64,000 bases of DNA from assembly GCA_031272075.1 (NCBI GenBank), contig JAISUK010000049.1, positions 1-64,000 of the forward strand, written 5' to 3'. The notes beneath the pieces are model-generated. The model was given only the letters and a program-made list of their open reading frames with translations, was not told the origin of the DNA and made no database searches. This stretch comes from Dysgonamonadaceae bacterium. Its GTDB lineage: Bacteria; Bacteroidota; Bacteroidia; Bacteroidales; Azobacteroidaceae. The position numbers and the translations under genes are program-made. Shown here in pieces: positions 8,952 through 17,543 of this stretch (its first letter is position 1; the number at the start of each line of letters is the position of its first letter).

Positions 8952-9644
8952 TCACAGCGCCCTCAGCCAACGAGCGATGGCCGCGCTTCCCGCTGCGGCT
9001 GTCGCTTCGCAGTAGAGTGCCGCATCCATGCGCAACGCGCGAGGGTCAATGCCGCTATGTGAGAGTTCGGCGGCATGACCGACGAGCCATCTTTCAAACC
9101 CTGACCTGTCGATTTCGAGATGGAATTGCAAAGCCAAGACCGTATTTCCTACAGCAAACGCTTGGCTGCTACAGATGGGAGTCTCCGCCAGCCGGATCGC
9201 CCCTTTCGGAATATCAAACCGGTCGCCATGCCAATGCAAGACCTGCGTGTCGGCCAATGGCGCCAATACCGACGATCGGCCTTCTGCCGTCAAGGTGAGC
9301 GGCGCAAATCCGATTTCTTTCACTCCAAGCGGATATACGTCTGCGCCCATCGCTTTGGCGATGAGTTGCGCTCCCAGGCAGATGCCCAACAACGGTTTCC
9401 CTGTGTCAAGTTGGTGTTTGACCAATTCCAATTCATCGGCGAGGAAAGGGTAGATCTGTTCGTCGTATACACTGACAGGTCCTCCCAGGACGATCAACAA
9501 GTCGATATCCCCGACGGCGCAGGCATGGAGGTCTGCGACCGTGGCATCGAGGTAATGAACCTGATGGTCGGAGTCTTGTAGCAACGGTTCGAGGATGCCG
9601 AGATCCTCAAAATGGACATGACGTAATGCAAGCGCTTTTTTCAT
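8952..9644 (-). CDS. Class I glutamine amidotransferase-like protein (GuaA-N type)
   Basis: Cytoplasmic, 230 residues from the ATG at 9644; an upstream in-frame start at 9680 would run into the neighbouring gene and is unlikely. Class I GATase triad is complete: nucleophile C89 in LLGICLGAQLIAKAMG, and H175 with E177 in LALQFHLEID. GGPVSVYDE near residue 55 is the usual oxyanion-hole region. Stand-alone members of this family resemble the glutaminase half of GMP synthase; most have no proven acceptor substrate, and gamma-glutamyl hydrolases are also known among them. It is the last gene of a minus-strand run SGNH esterase - DUF4153 - GATase with 11 nt to the gene upstream. GC content is somewhat higher than neighbours, with Ala/Arg-rich C-terminus. 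Confidence 0.82.
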   Translation of the reverse strand: MKKALALRHVHFEDLGILEPLLQDSDHQVHYLDATVADLHACAVGDIDLLIVLGGPVSVYDEQIYPFLADELELVKHQLDTGKPLLGICLGAQLIAKAMGADVYPLGVKEIGFAPLTLTAEGRSSVLAPLADTQVLHWHGDRFDIPKGAIRLAETPICSSQAFAVGNTVLALQFHLEIDRSGFERWLVGHAAELSHSGIDPRALRMDAALYCEATAAAGSAAIARWLRAL

Positions 9645-9655
9645 GATGTTTTCGT

Positions 9656-11395
9656 TTATTGCTTCGAGAATAGCAAGCACCCGCTGAGCGTTTCGATGGA
9701 GATATGTTCGGACGAGTTGTGCTGATAGGTTCCCGATATTTTGTTGATAATCAATAAATTGTTATGGTAATTGAGGATTATGGGCGCCTGGCTATGGCGC
9801 TTGTCGCGTTCCAACAGACTGACGACATGATCTTCGATTGGAAATACCAACTGACTGCTGTCGGATAAGGCGGTAATCACCAATTGATTTTCCACAGAGG
9901 AAACTGCCACTCCGTTGGTCGAGTTGCCGTAATGATTCCAGGAGAGCGTAAGGCAACGCGCATAATTGTCAAGAGTGATAACTACCGAACTGTCCGCCTC
10001 GAACGAAAACCAGCGATGGAAGTCCGCCTCAACCGCAGCATGATTTAAATGGACGGATTCGAGGAGCGAATAGATCCTTTTGTCATCGATGGAATCGGCA
10101 AAAAACGATTGAATTTGTGCCGGTCCGTAATCCCTTACCAGATAGTTGACTCCTTCAATGATCCGGCGCTTCGTCGCGGTATCGAGCGAATCTACCCAGG
10201 TGGGTGATTCCGATTGGACGAGTTTCCGGTGCTCCAGCAACCGGTTCACGTCGCTGGTTACCGTCCGCTTGGCCAATGATTGTATGTTCCATGGACCGAT
10301 GGATGCCAGCAATGCAATTGCAGTCGCTGAAATAAGTATCCATTTGATGTGTGCTGCTTTTGAGAAATACAGCCAGAGAAAAATGCCGTAAAACCAGATA
10401 TTCAACAAAACGATATACAGCCGGTTGATGGTCAATCCGTAATCGCTGATGCGGCGGATGATTCCGATACTCATCAGAATCAGCAGCGGCAGGATCAGCA
10501 GTCCCGCATAGCGCGACAGGAATAAAGTCAACCGATGCTTCTGCAACTGCAAGGGATACAGGATATTGATCACCGCCAATACCCCGAGCGACAATGCCGA
10601 AACCAGCCACGAAACCCAGCCGTTGGGCAGTTTCCATGCCACGATGATGCTTGCCAGGTAGACATAGAGGATGAGCATATAGACCGCCAGAATCGGGAGG
10701 ATGATATTCAAACCCAGTATTTTCAGTAATTTATAGAATGTGTAGTCGGGATTGTGTTTTTCTTCCTGTGATGGGATATTCGCCAGAAACCAGAGGGGAG
10801 TAAACAGGCACAGGCATGCCACCACCACATTGAGGTAAACCCGATGGTGAAGATAGATATCGAACAGTTCGTCTATTGCCCAAAGAGCCAGACCCAGTCC
10901 GCCCCACAAGATCATTCCAAACAGTCCGGCGATCCCCATTTGGAAGAGTAATTCTACTGCAAACTTCCAGTACGGACGGTCTTGCCCGCGTTTCAAGAAC
11001 GAGATGAAGAAGATCGCACAGAAAAACACCCCGCCGAGTGCCACAATCTGCGTCAAAACCGCATTGGGGAGGCGGTCGCTGAAGGAAGGCAAAAACAGAC
11101 AATAGACGCCCCACAATAGTACGGCGCCCACCGTAGCGGCATGCCTTCGTAACGCCTGCTGCGGCATGCGGTCTTCGAGCCACAAGGCAGCTACCACGCT
11201 GATAAACAGCCCGACGACGCCAAACGCAATCAGCTGGTAAGGCGCAGCATAATCATCCATATTGATATCCAGCCAGGCCAGTGTCGCCAGTCCGACAATC
11301 ATCGCTACACTGACAGGCATTCTTTTCAGCAGCAGCCCAATCCTGTCGTATAGGGCGCTGAAATTAAATTTTCTCTTTTTTTCGTTCGTTTCCAT
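9656..11395 (-). CDS. DUF4153-family multi-pass membrane protein
   Basis: Integral membrane protein of 579 residues with about eleven to twelve hydrophobic segments in the first 400 residues (for example VSVAMIVGLATLAWL, GLFGMILWGGLGLALWAI, YLNVVVACLCLFTPLWFLA, YAGLLILPLLILMSIGII), then a soluble tail of about 170 residues. The layout and the NPDYTFYKLLKILGLNIILP segment fit DUF4153, whose function is unknown. The ATG at 11395 is chosen; an upstream TTG at 11407 would overlap the SGNH gene. Starts 4 nt after the SGNH stop and ends 11 nt before the GATase start, so it is probably translated from the same mRNA. No catalytic motif seen. Confidence 0.72.
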   Translation of the reverse strand: METNEKKRKFNFSALYDRIGLLLKRMPVSVAMIVGLATLAWLDINMDDYAAPYQLIAFGVVGLFISVVAALWLEDRMPQQALRRHAATVGAVLLWGVYCLFLPSFSDRLPNAVLTQIVALGGVFFCAIFFISFLKRGQDRPYWKFAVELLFQMGIAGLFGMILWGGLGLALWAIDELFDIYLHHRVYLNVVVACLCLFTPLWFLANIPSQEEKHNPDYTFYKLLKILGLNIILPILAVYMLILYVYLASIIVAWKLPNGWVSWLVSALSLGVLAVINILYPLQLQKHRLTLFLSRYAGLLILPLLILMSIGIIRRISDYGLTINRLYIVLLNIWFYGIFLWLYFSKAAHIKWILISATAIALLASIGPWNIQSLAKRTVTSDVNRLLEHRKLVQSESPTWVDSLDTATKRRIIEGVNYLVRDYGPAQIQSFFADSIDDKRIYSLLESVHLNHAAVEADFHRWFSFEADSSVVITLDNYARCLTLSWNHYGNSTNGVAVSSVENQLVITALSDSSQLVFPIEDHVVSLLERDKRHSQAPIILNYHNNLLIINKISGTYQHNSSEHISIETLSGCLLFSKQ

Positions 11396-11399
11396 CCGT

Positions 11400-12776
11400 T
11401 TAATCAAGTTTTACCAGCTCCACTTTCAGGGCTTGGGGTTTATTCAGCCGGTAGATCGTTTCTACCAGGCTTTGTTGTTCTTTCTCACTGTCTTCGCGGA
11501 CGCGTTTGTGCATGTAACGCAGCCAGTAATCGGCGGTCCAGTTGACAAAAGGATCGATGGCGCGGTATTTTTGTAATGTATCAACTGCGGCTTCATTGCA
11601 AGCCCACAGCATGTTGGTCTTGCGCATCAGGTTGTATTCTATCCAGTAGTATTCGCGGATCTGGCGTTCGATGAGCCAACGCCGTTCGTTCAATTCGCGT
11701 ATTTGCTCTGCCTGTTTGTTTTGCGGGGTATTCGCATAAGAAGCAAGGTTGATGCCCCGTTTCAGTTCGCCGGCAGTCAGTCGGGCGATAGGTTCATTTT
11801 CAATCTTCAACAGGTAATAGCCGTCTGATAGACCCGTCACAGCCAAGCCTTCGCAGTTCACTTCGTCCATAAACGGGATGACTTTCAAAGCATCGGCTTG
11901 GGTATGTTTTTCATTTTCATAATGGGAATAATCGATCGGGTAGGGTAGCGCTTTTGCCAGGTAAGTAAATCGGATATCCTTTGCCGAAACCGACAGATCC
12001 GTGATGCGGCAGTTGTCTGCGCGTTTTACAATCCGTCCGGAAGCATCGATGAGGATGTCGGCTACCGGCTTGCCGGTCAATCCCTGTGCTTTCAGAAACA
12101 GGTAAGCCATGACCAGGTGACCGTCGGTAGTGGGATGGATGCGGTCGGCGCCGCACAAGGTGTAGGTCGAATCCGCCTGTTGTTCGCGCTGGTTGATCGC
12201 CATCATCGGACGGTTGAAATCCAGGAAATGCCATTTGTTGATCTTGGCGCGCTGCTGCAGGAAGTCGGCAATCTGTTCAATCAGTCTGTTCTTCCCTGGG
12301 AAAGGCGTTTGATTGAAACGGGCGCTTTCGTCGTAGGGCGAACTTCCGATCAACACTTTATTGATGGTTGGATATTTTTTCAGTTCTGTCTCTATCTTTT
12401 GATAGTCTTCGCAGGCGACGGCTACATTCTTGCTGCCGATAGCGCCATTCTCCGGTTGGGTGTAGTCCATATATCCGACATCGTTCATTCCGAAAGAGAG
12501 CGTCACCAGGGTTGGTTGATGTTCAAACACTTTGTCCAATCGCAGGTACATCATGTTGGCGACATCCCCGCCGATCCCTTCATTGTAAATACTGATCCGC
12601 CGATCCGGGAAATGCGTCATGTAGTACAACCAGATATAACTGTGATAATGTCCGCCACAAGTGATGCTGTTTCCAACAAACACGATCCGTTCACCGTCGG
12701 CAAACGCCGGAACGGATTGCGATTTTGCCCCGCAAACCGATAGCAGGATGCAGAGCGCTGATAATTTAATTTTCAT
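11400..12776 (-). CDS. Secreted SGNH/GDSL hydrolase (probable carbohydrate esterase)
   Basis: Exported (signal peptide about 1-19, LSALCILLSVCGAKSQ) hydrolase of 458 residues. The four SGNH blocks are visible: Ser37 in VFVGNSITCGG, Gly in IGGDVAN, Asn98-Asp99 in LSFGMNDVG, and Asp211/His214 in DRIHPTTDGH. Beyond about residue 240 is a C-terminal extension of roughly 200 residues seen in polysaccharide-associated esterases. Likely removes acetyl or similar ester groups from glycans before the neighbouring glycosidases act; the exact ester is inference. The gene follows GH78 on the same strand, but the 122-nt gap holds hairpin copy 1. The ATG at 12776 stands in the conserved context GACGTATGAAA shared with the gene at 18654. 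Confidence 0.87.
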   Translation of the reverse strand: MKIKLSALCILLSVCGAKSQSVPAFADGERIVFVGNSITCGGHYHSYIWLYYMTHFPDRRISIYNEGIGGDVANMMYLRLDKVFEHQPTLVTLSFGMNDVGYMDYTQPENGAIGSKNVAVACEDYQKIETELKKYPTINKVLIGSSPYDESARFNQTPFPGKNRLIEQIADFLQQRAKINKWHFLDFNRPMMAINQREQQADSTYTLCGADRIHPTTDGHLVMAYLFLKAQGLTGKPVADILIDASGRIVKRADNCRITDLSVSAKDIRFTYLAKALPYPIDYSHYENEKHTQADALKVIPFMDEVNCEGLAVTGLSDGYYLLKIENEPIARLTAGELKRGINLASYANTPQNKQAEQIRELNERRWLIERQIREYYWIEYNLMRKTNMLWACNEAAVDTLQKYRAIDPFVNWTADYWLRYMHKRVREDSEKEQQSLVETIYRLNKPQALKVELVKLD

Positions 12777-12799
12777 ACGTCAATAAATTTTTTTTAAAA

Positions 12800-12866
12800 G
12801 GTCGTATGGAACTCGCATGTCATTATTGTCATCAACTTGGATGTTTGATAATCATGCTCGTTTCAT
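12800..12866 (-). repeat. 61-nt hairpin leader element, copy 1
   Basis: Core at 12806-12866, read on the minus strand toward the SGNH gene. Outer arms ATGAAACGAGCATG and CATGCGAGTTCCAT pair over 14 positions with one A-C mismatch and a central tandem G-A/A-G; inner stems ATTAT/ATAAT and CATC/GATG close a six-base loop. CGACC and an A/T tail of 23 nt then lead to the ATG at 12776. Lies 32 nt after the GH78 stop. Confidence 0.85.
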
Positions 12867-12898
12867 GATACTAATATGAATTACGAATTAACCAGCCA

Positions 12899-15514
12899 CT
12901 AACCACTAACCTTCAACTCAACTTCGTGTTTTCCTTCCGGCACCGCAATCACCGAATCACCGAATTTTACGGTGGCGCTTATTCCCCAAGGCAGTTCAAT
13001 ATGCAATCGCAGCAGGTCGTCGGCGATTTCCCAGTTGACTGTAATGGTTCCGTAAGGCGATTCTTTTGTGGTCTTCGCCCAGGTCACTCCTTTTGGGATT
13101 TGCGGAATGATGAAGATGTGCCGGTATCCCGGCTCGTTCTCGTCGGGCACGATGCCTCCCACTGCTTGATAGAACCAGTTGCCGATGCCGTTGTAGCAAT
13201 TGTGAACGCGGCTACGTTCGCCGTTCCAGTATTCCCAGGTTGTCGTGGCGTGGTTGTTGATCATGTACAGGTAGCCCGGATAGTCCGGCTTTTTCAGCAT
13301 AGAATACATAAAGTCCGCCTCTCTGTTTTGAATCGCCCAGCGGGTAAGGATGGGGACCCCCACCAGTCCTACAGCGATATGCCCGTTGTACACCTCAGCG
13401 CTTCGTGTCAGCAGTTGGTTTTTTACCTTCGCATAGAGGGAGTCCGGCGTTGCGCCCACCAGCATCGGGTAAGCCATATCGAGCTGAGAACCGGTGGCGT
13501 AAGTGTCGGTTTCCGGATGATAAAACGTTTTATGTATCACTTGGATCAGCGAGGATCTGCGTTGCGCGAACTCCGCTGCTTCTTTCGGTTTGCCGAGTAC
13601 GGTTGCGATTTTTTGCATCGCGTCCAGACATTCACTGATGAAGCAGTTGCTCACCAGGTCGACTGAGGCTTGATTTCCGGAATCGACGCCTTCGGGCGCC
13701 AGCCAGTCGCCCAGATACCAGTTGCGGTAAGGCAAGTCCGGCCAGCGTTTCAACAATCCATCGACCGTATATTCATCAACATAGCCGAACCATTGTTTCA
13801 TGGTGTCGTAATAACGTTCTATCAGGCGCGGATCGTTGTAATTGAGGTAGGTTCGCCACGGCGCCATCACGATAAACCCGCACCAGTAAGGACCTCCGCC
13901 TGCGTTGCCGGGGTTGGGGCCTACATGCGGCAGGCTGCCGTCTTCGCGCATGACGTCTTTCCAGGCTTGCAGCCAGTTGAGGAAAGTGGGAGAGACGTCG
14001 TACATCGTTTGCAACGACTGGGTGGAAGAATTGCCGTCGCCACCGTATCCCTCCCGTTCAAGGTGTGGACAGTCGACCATATAGCCGCTGAAAGTCAGGC
14101 AAGTCATTGTATAACGGATCATGTCGTGTATGGCGTTCAGGTCGGGATCGGAGCATACAAAACTCGCTGCCGCCTTGTAATCGCCATAGATATGGTAGGC
14201 TTTTATTTGCTCAATATTGGGCGCTTGCGGCAGGTTGGTGATTTTTACGTAACGGAAAGCATGGTGGTTGAATTTGTTGCAGAACACTTCGTCCGGTTTG
14301 CCGGAAGCGATATAGATGTCCTGCTCGCCTTGTCGGAAAGCACTGTCCAGCCGGATGTCGTCCGTATAGGCAACGGCCACTTCTCGTCCTGCTGTCAATG
14401 TTGGGATGCGGAGTTCAAACCATCCCGTCAAAACTTTTCCCATATCCACAATCCACGCTCCGTCGGTTGAGGATTGAATCTTTATCGGCGTTACGGTTTC
14501 GTGGATCACATTCGGCTCGCACATCTGCGGGGAGGCGATGTGACCCGCTACCGGAATCGCGATCACCGGAAACCAGTCCAATTTGTCAAGCCCTTCCTTG
14601 TCGAGGTTGCCTGGCAGTAGCCGCGCGTCGATCCGTTCTCCACCAAAGCGTAATGCTTGCCAGGTGCCGGTATCGGAGTATCCGCTTTCGCGAGCTGTCC
14701 AACTGGTGTCGGTGGAAAGCAAAATCACAGGCTTCCCTTTTTGCACGACATCCAGTTCTGCTTTTACCAGCGGTCCGTCGTAATCTGCCCCAAAAGTAGT
14801 TTTTTTATACCATCCCTGTCCGAGCCAGATCACCAGTTCGTTTTCGCCTTGAAGCAAACAGGGGGTCACATCGTAGGTGACGATCAACGAACGCTTGTTT
14901 AGCTGCGATACGGCGGGAGACAATACCCGATTGTCGACTTTCCGACCGTTGAGGTATACTTCGTGGTATCCAAGGGAATTGACATGAAGCAATGCGGTGC
15001 CGCTAGCATCGAACGCGAAAGTTTTCCTCAACAGGGGAGTGCGGACGTCGCCGTTGCTCGCCGAAAGCCCGATATAGGATCCTTGCAATCCTTCCAGGAT
15101 GCCGATTCCAAACCGCTGTATCGGACTCCAGTCGGAAAGGCGTCCTTCTTCATCCTTGGCGCGCACCCGCCAATAATACAGCATGCGCTGTTTCAGGGGG
15201 CGGCCTTTGTAGGGCATCATGACCGACGCCGTGACGGGAATCTTTTCCTGACGCCAGCAGTCGGCCTTGTTCTTTGTCAATGACAGACTGTCAGTTGCCA
15301 CCTGGATCTCATAGCATCGCGGCGGCGTGGGGTTGTCGCAATGGATCTTCCAACTGAAATGCGGGACGGTATTGTCGATCGCATTCGGATTCACCAGGTT
15401 CTCACACCGCAAGTCGTAAAATACGATTTGTCCCGTTGCCGAAACCTGCAGCTGACGCGCTTGAACTGTCATAAACGCTGTCAGCGATATACAAACAATG
15501 ATTCTCCTGAACAT
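12899..15514 (-). CDS. GH78-type alpha-L-rhamnosidase, secreted
   Basis: Exported glycosidase of 871 residues from the ATG at 15514 (signal peptide MFRRIIVCISLTAFMTVQA); the longer frame to 15583 adds a tail that is not part of a signal peptide. Order fits GH78: N-terminal Ig-like and jelly-roll domains (IQVATDSLSLTKNKADCWRQ, YYWRVRAKDEEGRLSDWSP, VNSLGYHEVYLNGRKVDNRV), the (alpha/alpha)6 catalytic barrel with DCPHLEREGYGGDGNSSTQS as the family hallmark carrying acidic catalytic residues, and a C-terminal beta domain (YGTITVNWEIADD). It releases terminal alpha-L-rhamnose from pectin side chains, glycoconjugates or plant glycosides. Divergent from GH127 across a 138-nt promoter region, making a rhamnose/arabinose pair. 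A weak -7 box AATATTTG is present upstream. Confidence 0.9.
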   Translation of the reverse strand: MFRRIIVCISLTAFMTVQARQLQVSATGQIVFYDLRCENLVNPNAIDNTVPHFSWKIHCDNPTPPRCYEIQVATDSLSLTKNKADCWRQEKIPVTASVMMPYKGRPLKQRMLYYWRVRAKDEEGRLSDWSPIQRFGIGILEGLQGSYIGLSASNGDVRTPLLRKTFAFDASGTALLHVNSLGYHEVYLNGRKVDNRVLSPAVSQLNKRSLIVTYDVTPCLLQGENELVIWLGQGWYKKTTFGADYDGPLVKAELDVVQKGKPVILLSTDTSWTARESGYSDTGTWQALRFGGERIDARLLPGNLDKEGLDKLDWFPVIAIPVAGHIASPQMCEPNVIHETVTPIKIQSSTDGAWIVDMGKVLTGWFELRIPTLTAGREVAVAYTDDIRLDSAFRQGEQDIYIASGKPDEVFCNKFNHHAFRYVKITNLPQAPNIEQIKAYHIYGDYKAAASFVCSDPDLNAIHDMIRYTMTCLTFSGYMVDCPHLEREGYGGDGNSSTQSLQTMYDVSPTFLNWLQAWKDVMREDGSLPHVGPNPGNAGGGPYWCGFIVMAPWRTYLNYNDPRLIERYYDTMKQWFGYVDEYTVDGLLKRWPDLPYRNWYLGDWLAPEGVDSGNQASVDLVSNCFISECLDAMQKIATVLGKPKEAAEFAQRRSSLIQVIHKTFYHPETDTYATGSQLDMAYPMLVGATPDSLYAKVKNQLLTRSAEVYNGHIAVGLVGVPILTRWAIQNREADFMYSMLKKPDYPGYLYMINNHATTTWEYWNGERSRVHNCYNGIGNWFYQAVGGIVPDENEPGYRHIFIIPQIPKGVTWAKTTKESPYGTITVNWEIADDLLRLHIELPWGISATVKFGDSVIAVPEGKHEVELKVSG

Positions 15515-15622
15515 ATAATTGAATTGTTTTTTTATTGTCCTTAAGGCAACAAATATTTGCGGTAAAGGTAGTAAATTTATCAAAGCGGGGAAATAGATTG
15601 GTGTAAATCCTAAATTTTGTGC

Positions 15623-15630
15623 TAACTTTG
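15623..15630 (+). promoter_or_regulatory. Bacteroidetes -7 box TAACTTTG for GH127
   Basis: TAACTTTG matches TAnnTTTG. A start of transcription near 15637 would leave the ATG at 15641 almost leaderless, so the ATG at 15653 is preferred as translation start. Confidence 0.55.
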
Positions 15631-15652
15631 TCGGTCAATAATGCAAAATATT

Positions 15653-17503
15653 ATGAAACAGCTATTTTTTATAACCATTGTAATTTCAGCTCTTGCGAGC
15701 TGCACTCAAAACGAGCGCAACAAGTCGTTAAAACTCATCACACCTGTTGATTTTTCGCACGTGAAAATCACCGACAACTTTTGGGCACCGCGCCTTAGAA
15801 GTCATGCCACAACCACGCTGGCAGTCTGTATCGACCAGATTGAAAATCAGACGGGTCGTATTCGCAACTTCGAGAATGCGGCCAAGGGAGAAGGCGAACA
15901 TTCGGGCATCTTCTTCGACGACAGCGACGTCTATAAGGCGCTCGAAGGCATCGCTTATTCACTGAAAAACAATCCCGACACAGCGCTCGAAGCCAAAGCG
16001 GACGAGTGGATAGACAAATTCGCCGCCGCACAGCAACCGGATGGCTACATCAACACGTTCTACACCCTCACCGGGTTAGACAAACGCTGGCACAACATGG
16101 ACAAGCACGAGATGTACTGCGCCGGGCACATGATCGAAGCGGCAGTAGCGTACTATCAGGCGACCGGTAAACGCAAACTTTTGGACGTCTCGGAACGCAT
16201 GGCCGACCATTGTATATCGCTTTTCGGACCCGACAAGCGACACTGGGTGCCGGGGCACGAAGAGATTGAACTTGCGCTGGTTAAATTATACAATATTACG
16301 GGCAAGCAAAAATACCTGGATTTCGCCAATTGGCTGCTCGAAGAACGCGGACACGGCTACGGAAGCAGGGGCGATGAAGGGGATTGGTATGCGGCGTATT
16401 ATCAGGACGATGCTCCCGTGCGTGAGATGACCGACATTGGCGGACATGCCGTTCGCGCCATGTATCTCTACTGCGGAATGGCAGACGTGGCCGCGCTGAA
16501 ACGCGATACAGGCTATATCGACGCGATGAATCGCCTCTGGGATGACGTCGTGCTGCGAAATATGTACATCACCGGCGGCATTGGCTCTTCGCATCACAAC
16601 GAGGGCTTTACCGAAGACTACGACCTGCCGAACTATGACGCCTACTGTGAGACATGCGCTTCGGTCGGGATGGTGTTCTGGAACTGGCGCATGAATCAGT
16701 TTACCGGCGATTCCAAATATATTGACGTCCTCGAACGCTCGATGTACAACGGCGCACTTGCGGGCATTTCGCTCAATGGCGATCTATTTTTCTATGTCAA
16801 TCCGCTTGCGTCGCACGGCAATCACCACCGTCAGGCCTGGTATGGTTGCGCATGCTGCCCCAGTCAGATATCCCGTTTTCTGCCTTCCATCGGAAATTAT
16901 ATCTATGGCGTTTCGGATAAAGCATTGTGGATCAATCTTTATATAAGTAGCAATGCCGAGTTCGAGATTGAAGGCAAGTCGTTGAAAATACAGCAAACAA
17001 CCGAATATCCATGGGACGGCAAGGTGGAAATCACGCTTTCGTCGCCTCTGAAAAAGGAATTGCGCTTGCGCTTGCCTGAATGGTGCAAAGCGTGGACAGT
17101 TGCCATAAACGGCGAGCAAACAGCGCCTTCAACCGAAAAAGGTTATGCCGTGCTGAATCGCAAATGGCAGGCAGGCGACAAAATTACGCTGTCGCTTGAC
17201 ATGCCTGTCGAAGTGGTTGCTGCCGACCCGCGTGTGAAAGAAGACGAGGGCAAGCGGGCAATCCAACGCGGACCATTGGTTTATTGCGCCGAACAGGTTG
17301 ACAACGCAGATTTCGACAAGATAATCCTCTCTCCCGATACGAAATTTACTGCCCGGTTCGATGCCGAACTGCTCAACGGTGTAGAAACCATCAAGGCAGA
17401 GTCGGCAAGCGGGCAATTCACGCTGATTCCCTATTACGCATGGGACAATCGCGAAGCAGGAGAGATGAAAGTCTGGCTGGATTATCTCCCTGAACAGAAG
17501 TGA
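15653..17503 (+). CDS. GH127 beta-L-arabinofuranosidase-type lipoprotein
   Basis: Exported lipoprotein of 617 residues (MKQLFFITIVISALASC, Cys17). The family hallmarks of GH127 (formerly DUF1680) are all present: probable acid/base Glu317 in HHNEGFTEDYDLPN, the Glu333-x-Cys335 zinc ligands in AYCETCASVGMVFW, and the Cys401-Cys402 pair in GCACCPSQISR, one of which is the nucleophile in characterised members. An (alpha/alpha)6 barrel covers about 25-420, followed by beta-sandwich domains. It hydrolyses beta-L-arabinofuranosides such as those on plant hydroxyproline-rich glycoproteins or pectin. Starts divergent from GH78. Faces the GHL gene, with stop codons 33 nt apart and a hairpin between. 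Related families GH137/GH146 share the fold, so the exact linkage is uncertain. Confidence 0.9.
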   Translation: MKQLFFITIVISALASCTQNERNKSLKLITPVDFSHVKITDNFWAPRLRSHATTTLAVCIDQIENQTGRIRNFENAAKGEGEHSGIFFDDSDVYKALEGIAYSLKNNPDTALEAKADEWIDKFAAAQQPDGYINTFYTLTGLDKRWHNMDKHEMYCAGHMIEAAVAYYQATGKRKLLDVSERMADHCISLFGPDKRHWVPGHEEIELALVKLYNITGKQKYLDFANWLLEERGHGYGSRGDEGDWYAAYYQDDAPVREMTDIGGHAVRAMYLYCGMADVAALKRDTGYIDAMNRLWDDVVLRNMYITGGIGSSHHNEGFTEDYDLPNYDAYCETCASVGMVFWNWRMNQFTGDSKYIDVLERSMYNGALAGISLNGDLFFYVNPLASHGNHHRQAWYGCACCPSQISRFLPSIGNYIYGVSDKALWINLYISSNAEFEIEGKSLKIQQTTEYPWDGKVEITLSSPLKKELRLRLPEWCKAWTVAINGEQTAPSTEKGYAVLNRKWQAGDKITLSLDMPVEVVAADPRVKEDEGKRAIQRGPLVYCAEQVDNADFDKIILSPDTKFTARFDAELLNGVETIKAESASGQFTLIPYYAWDNREAGEMKVWLDYLPEQK

Positions 17504-17514
17504 TTTGAGAATTC

Positions 17515-17543
17515 GGAATTGAATATTGCCATTATTCAATTCC
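17515..17543. terminator. Hairpin between convergent genes, probable bidirectional terminator
   Basis: Perfect 11-bp stem GGAATTGAATA / TATTCAATTCC (17515-17525 with 17533-17543) and a 7-nt loop, between the GH127 stop (17503) and the GHL stop (17536). The T-run after it is weak on both strands. Confidence 0.55.

Noticed and set aside
8945-9581. Plus-strand frames over the glutamine amidotransferase gene
   Set aside because: Shadows of a gene with a complete catalytic triad on the minus strand.
12806-12866. Frame on the other strand of the hairpin (MELACHYCHQLGCLKIMLVS), with CxxCH-like look
   Set aside because: The frame is open only because the element is a palindrome with ATG at both ends; copies differ at the Cys positions (F, S or Y replace Cys), so no zinc-finger peptide is likely.
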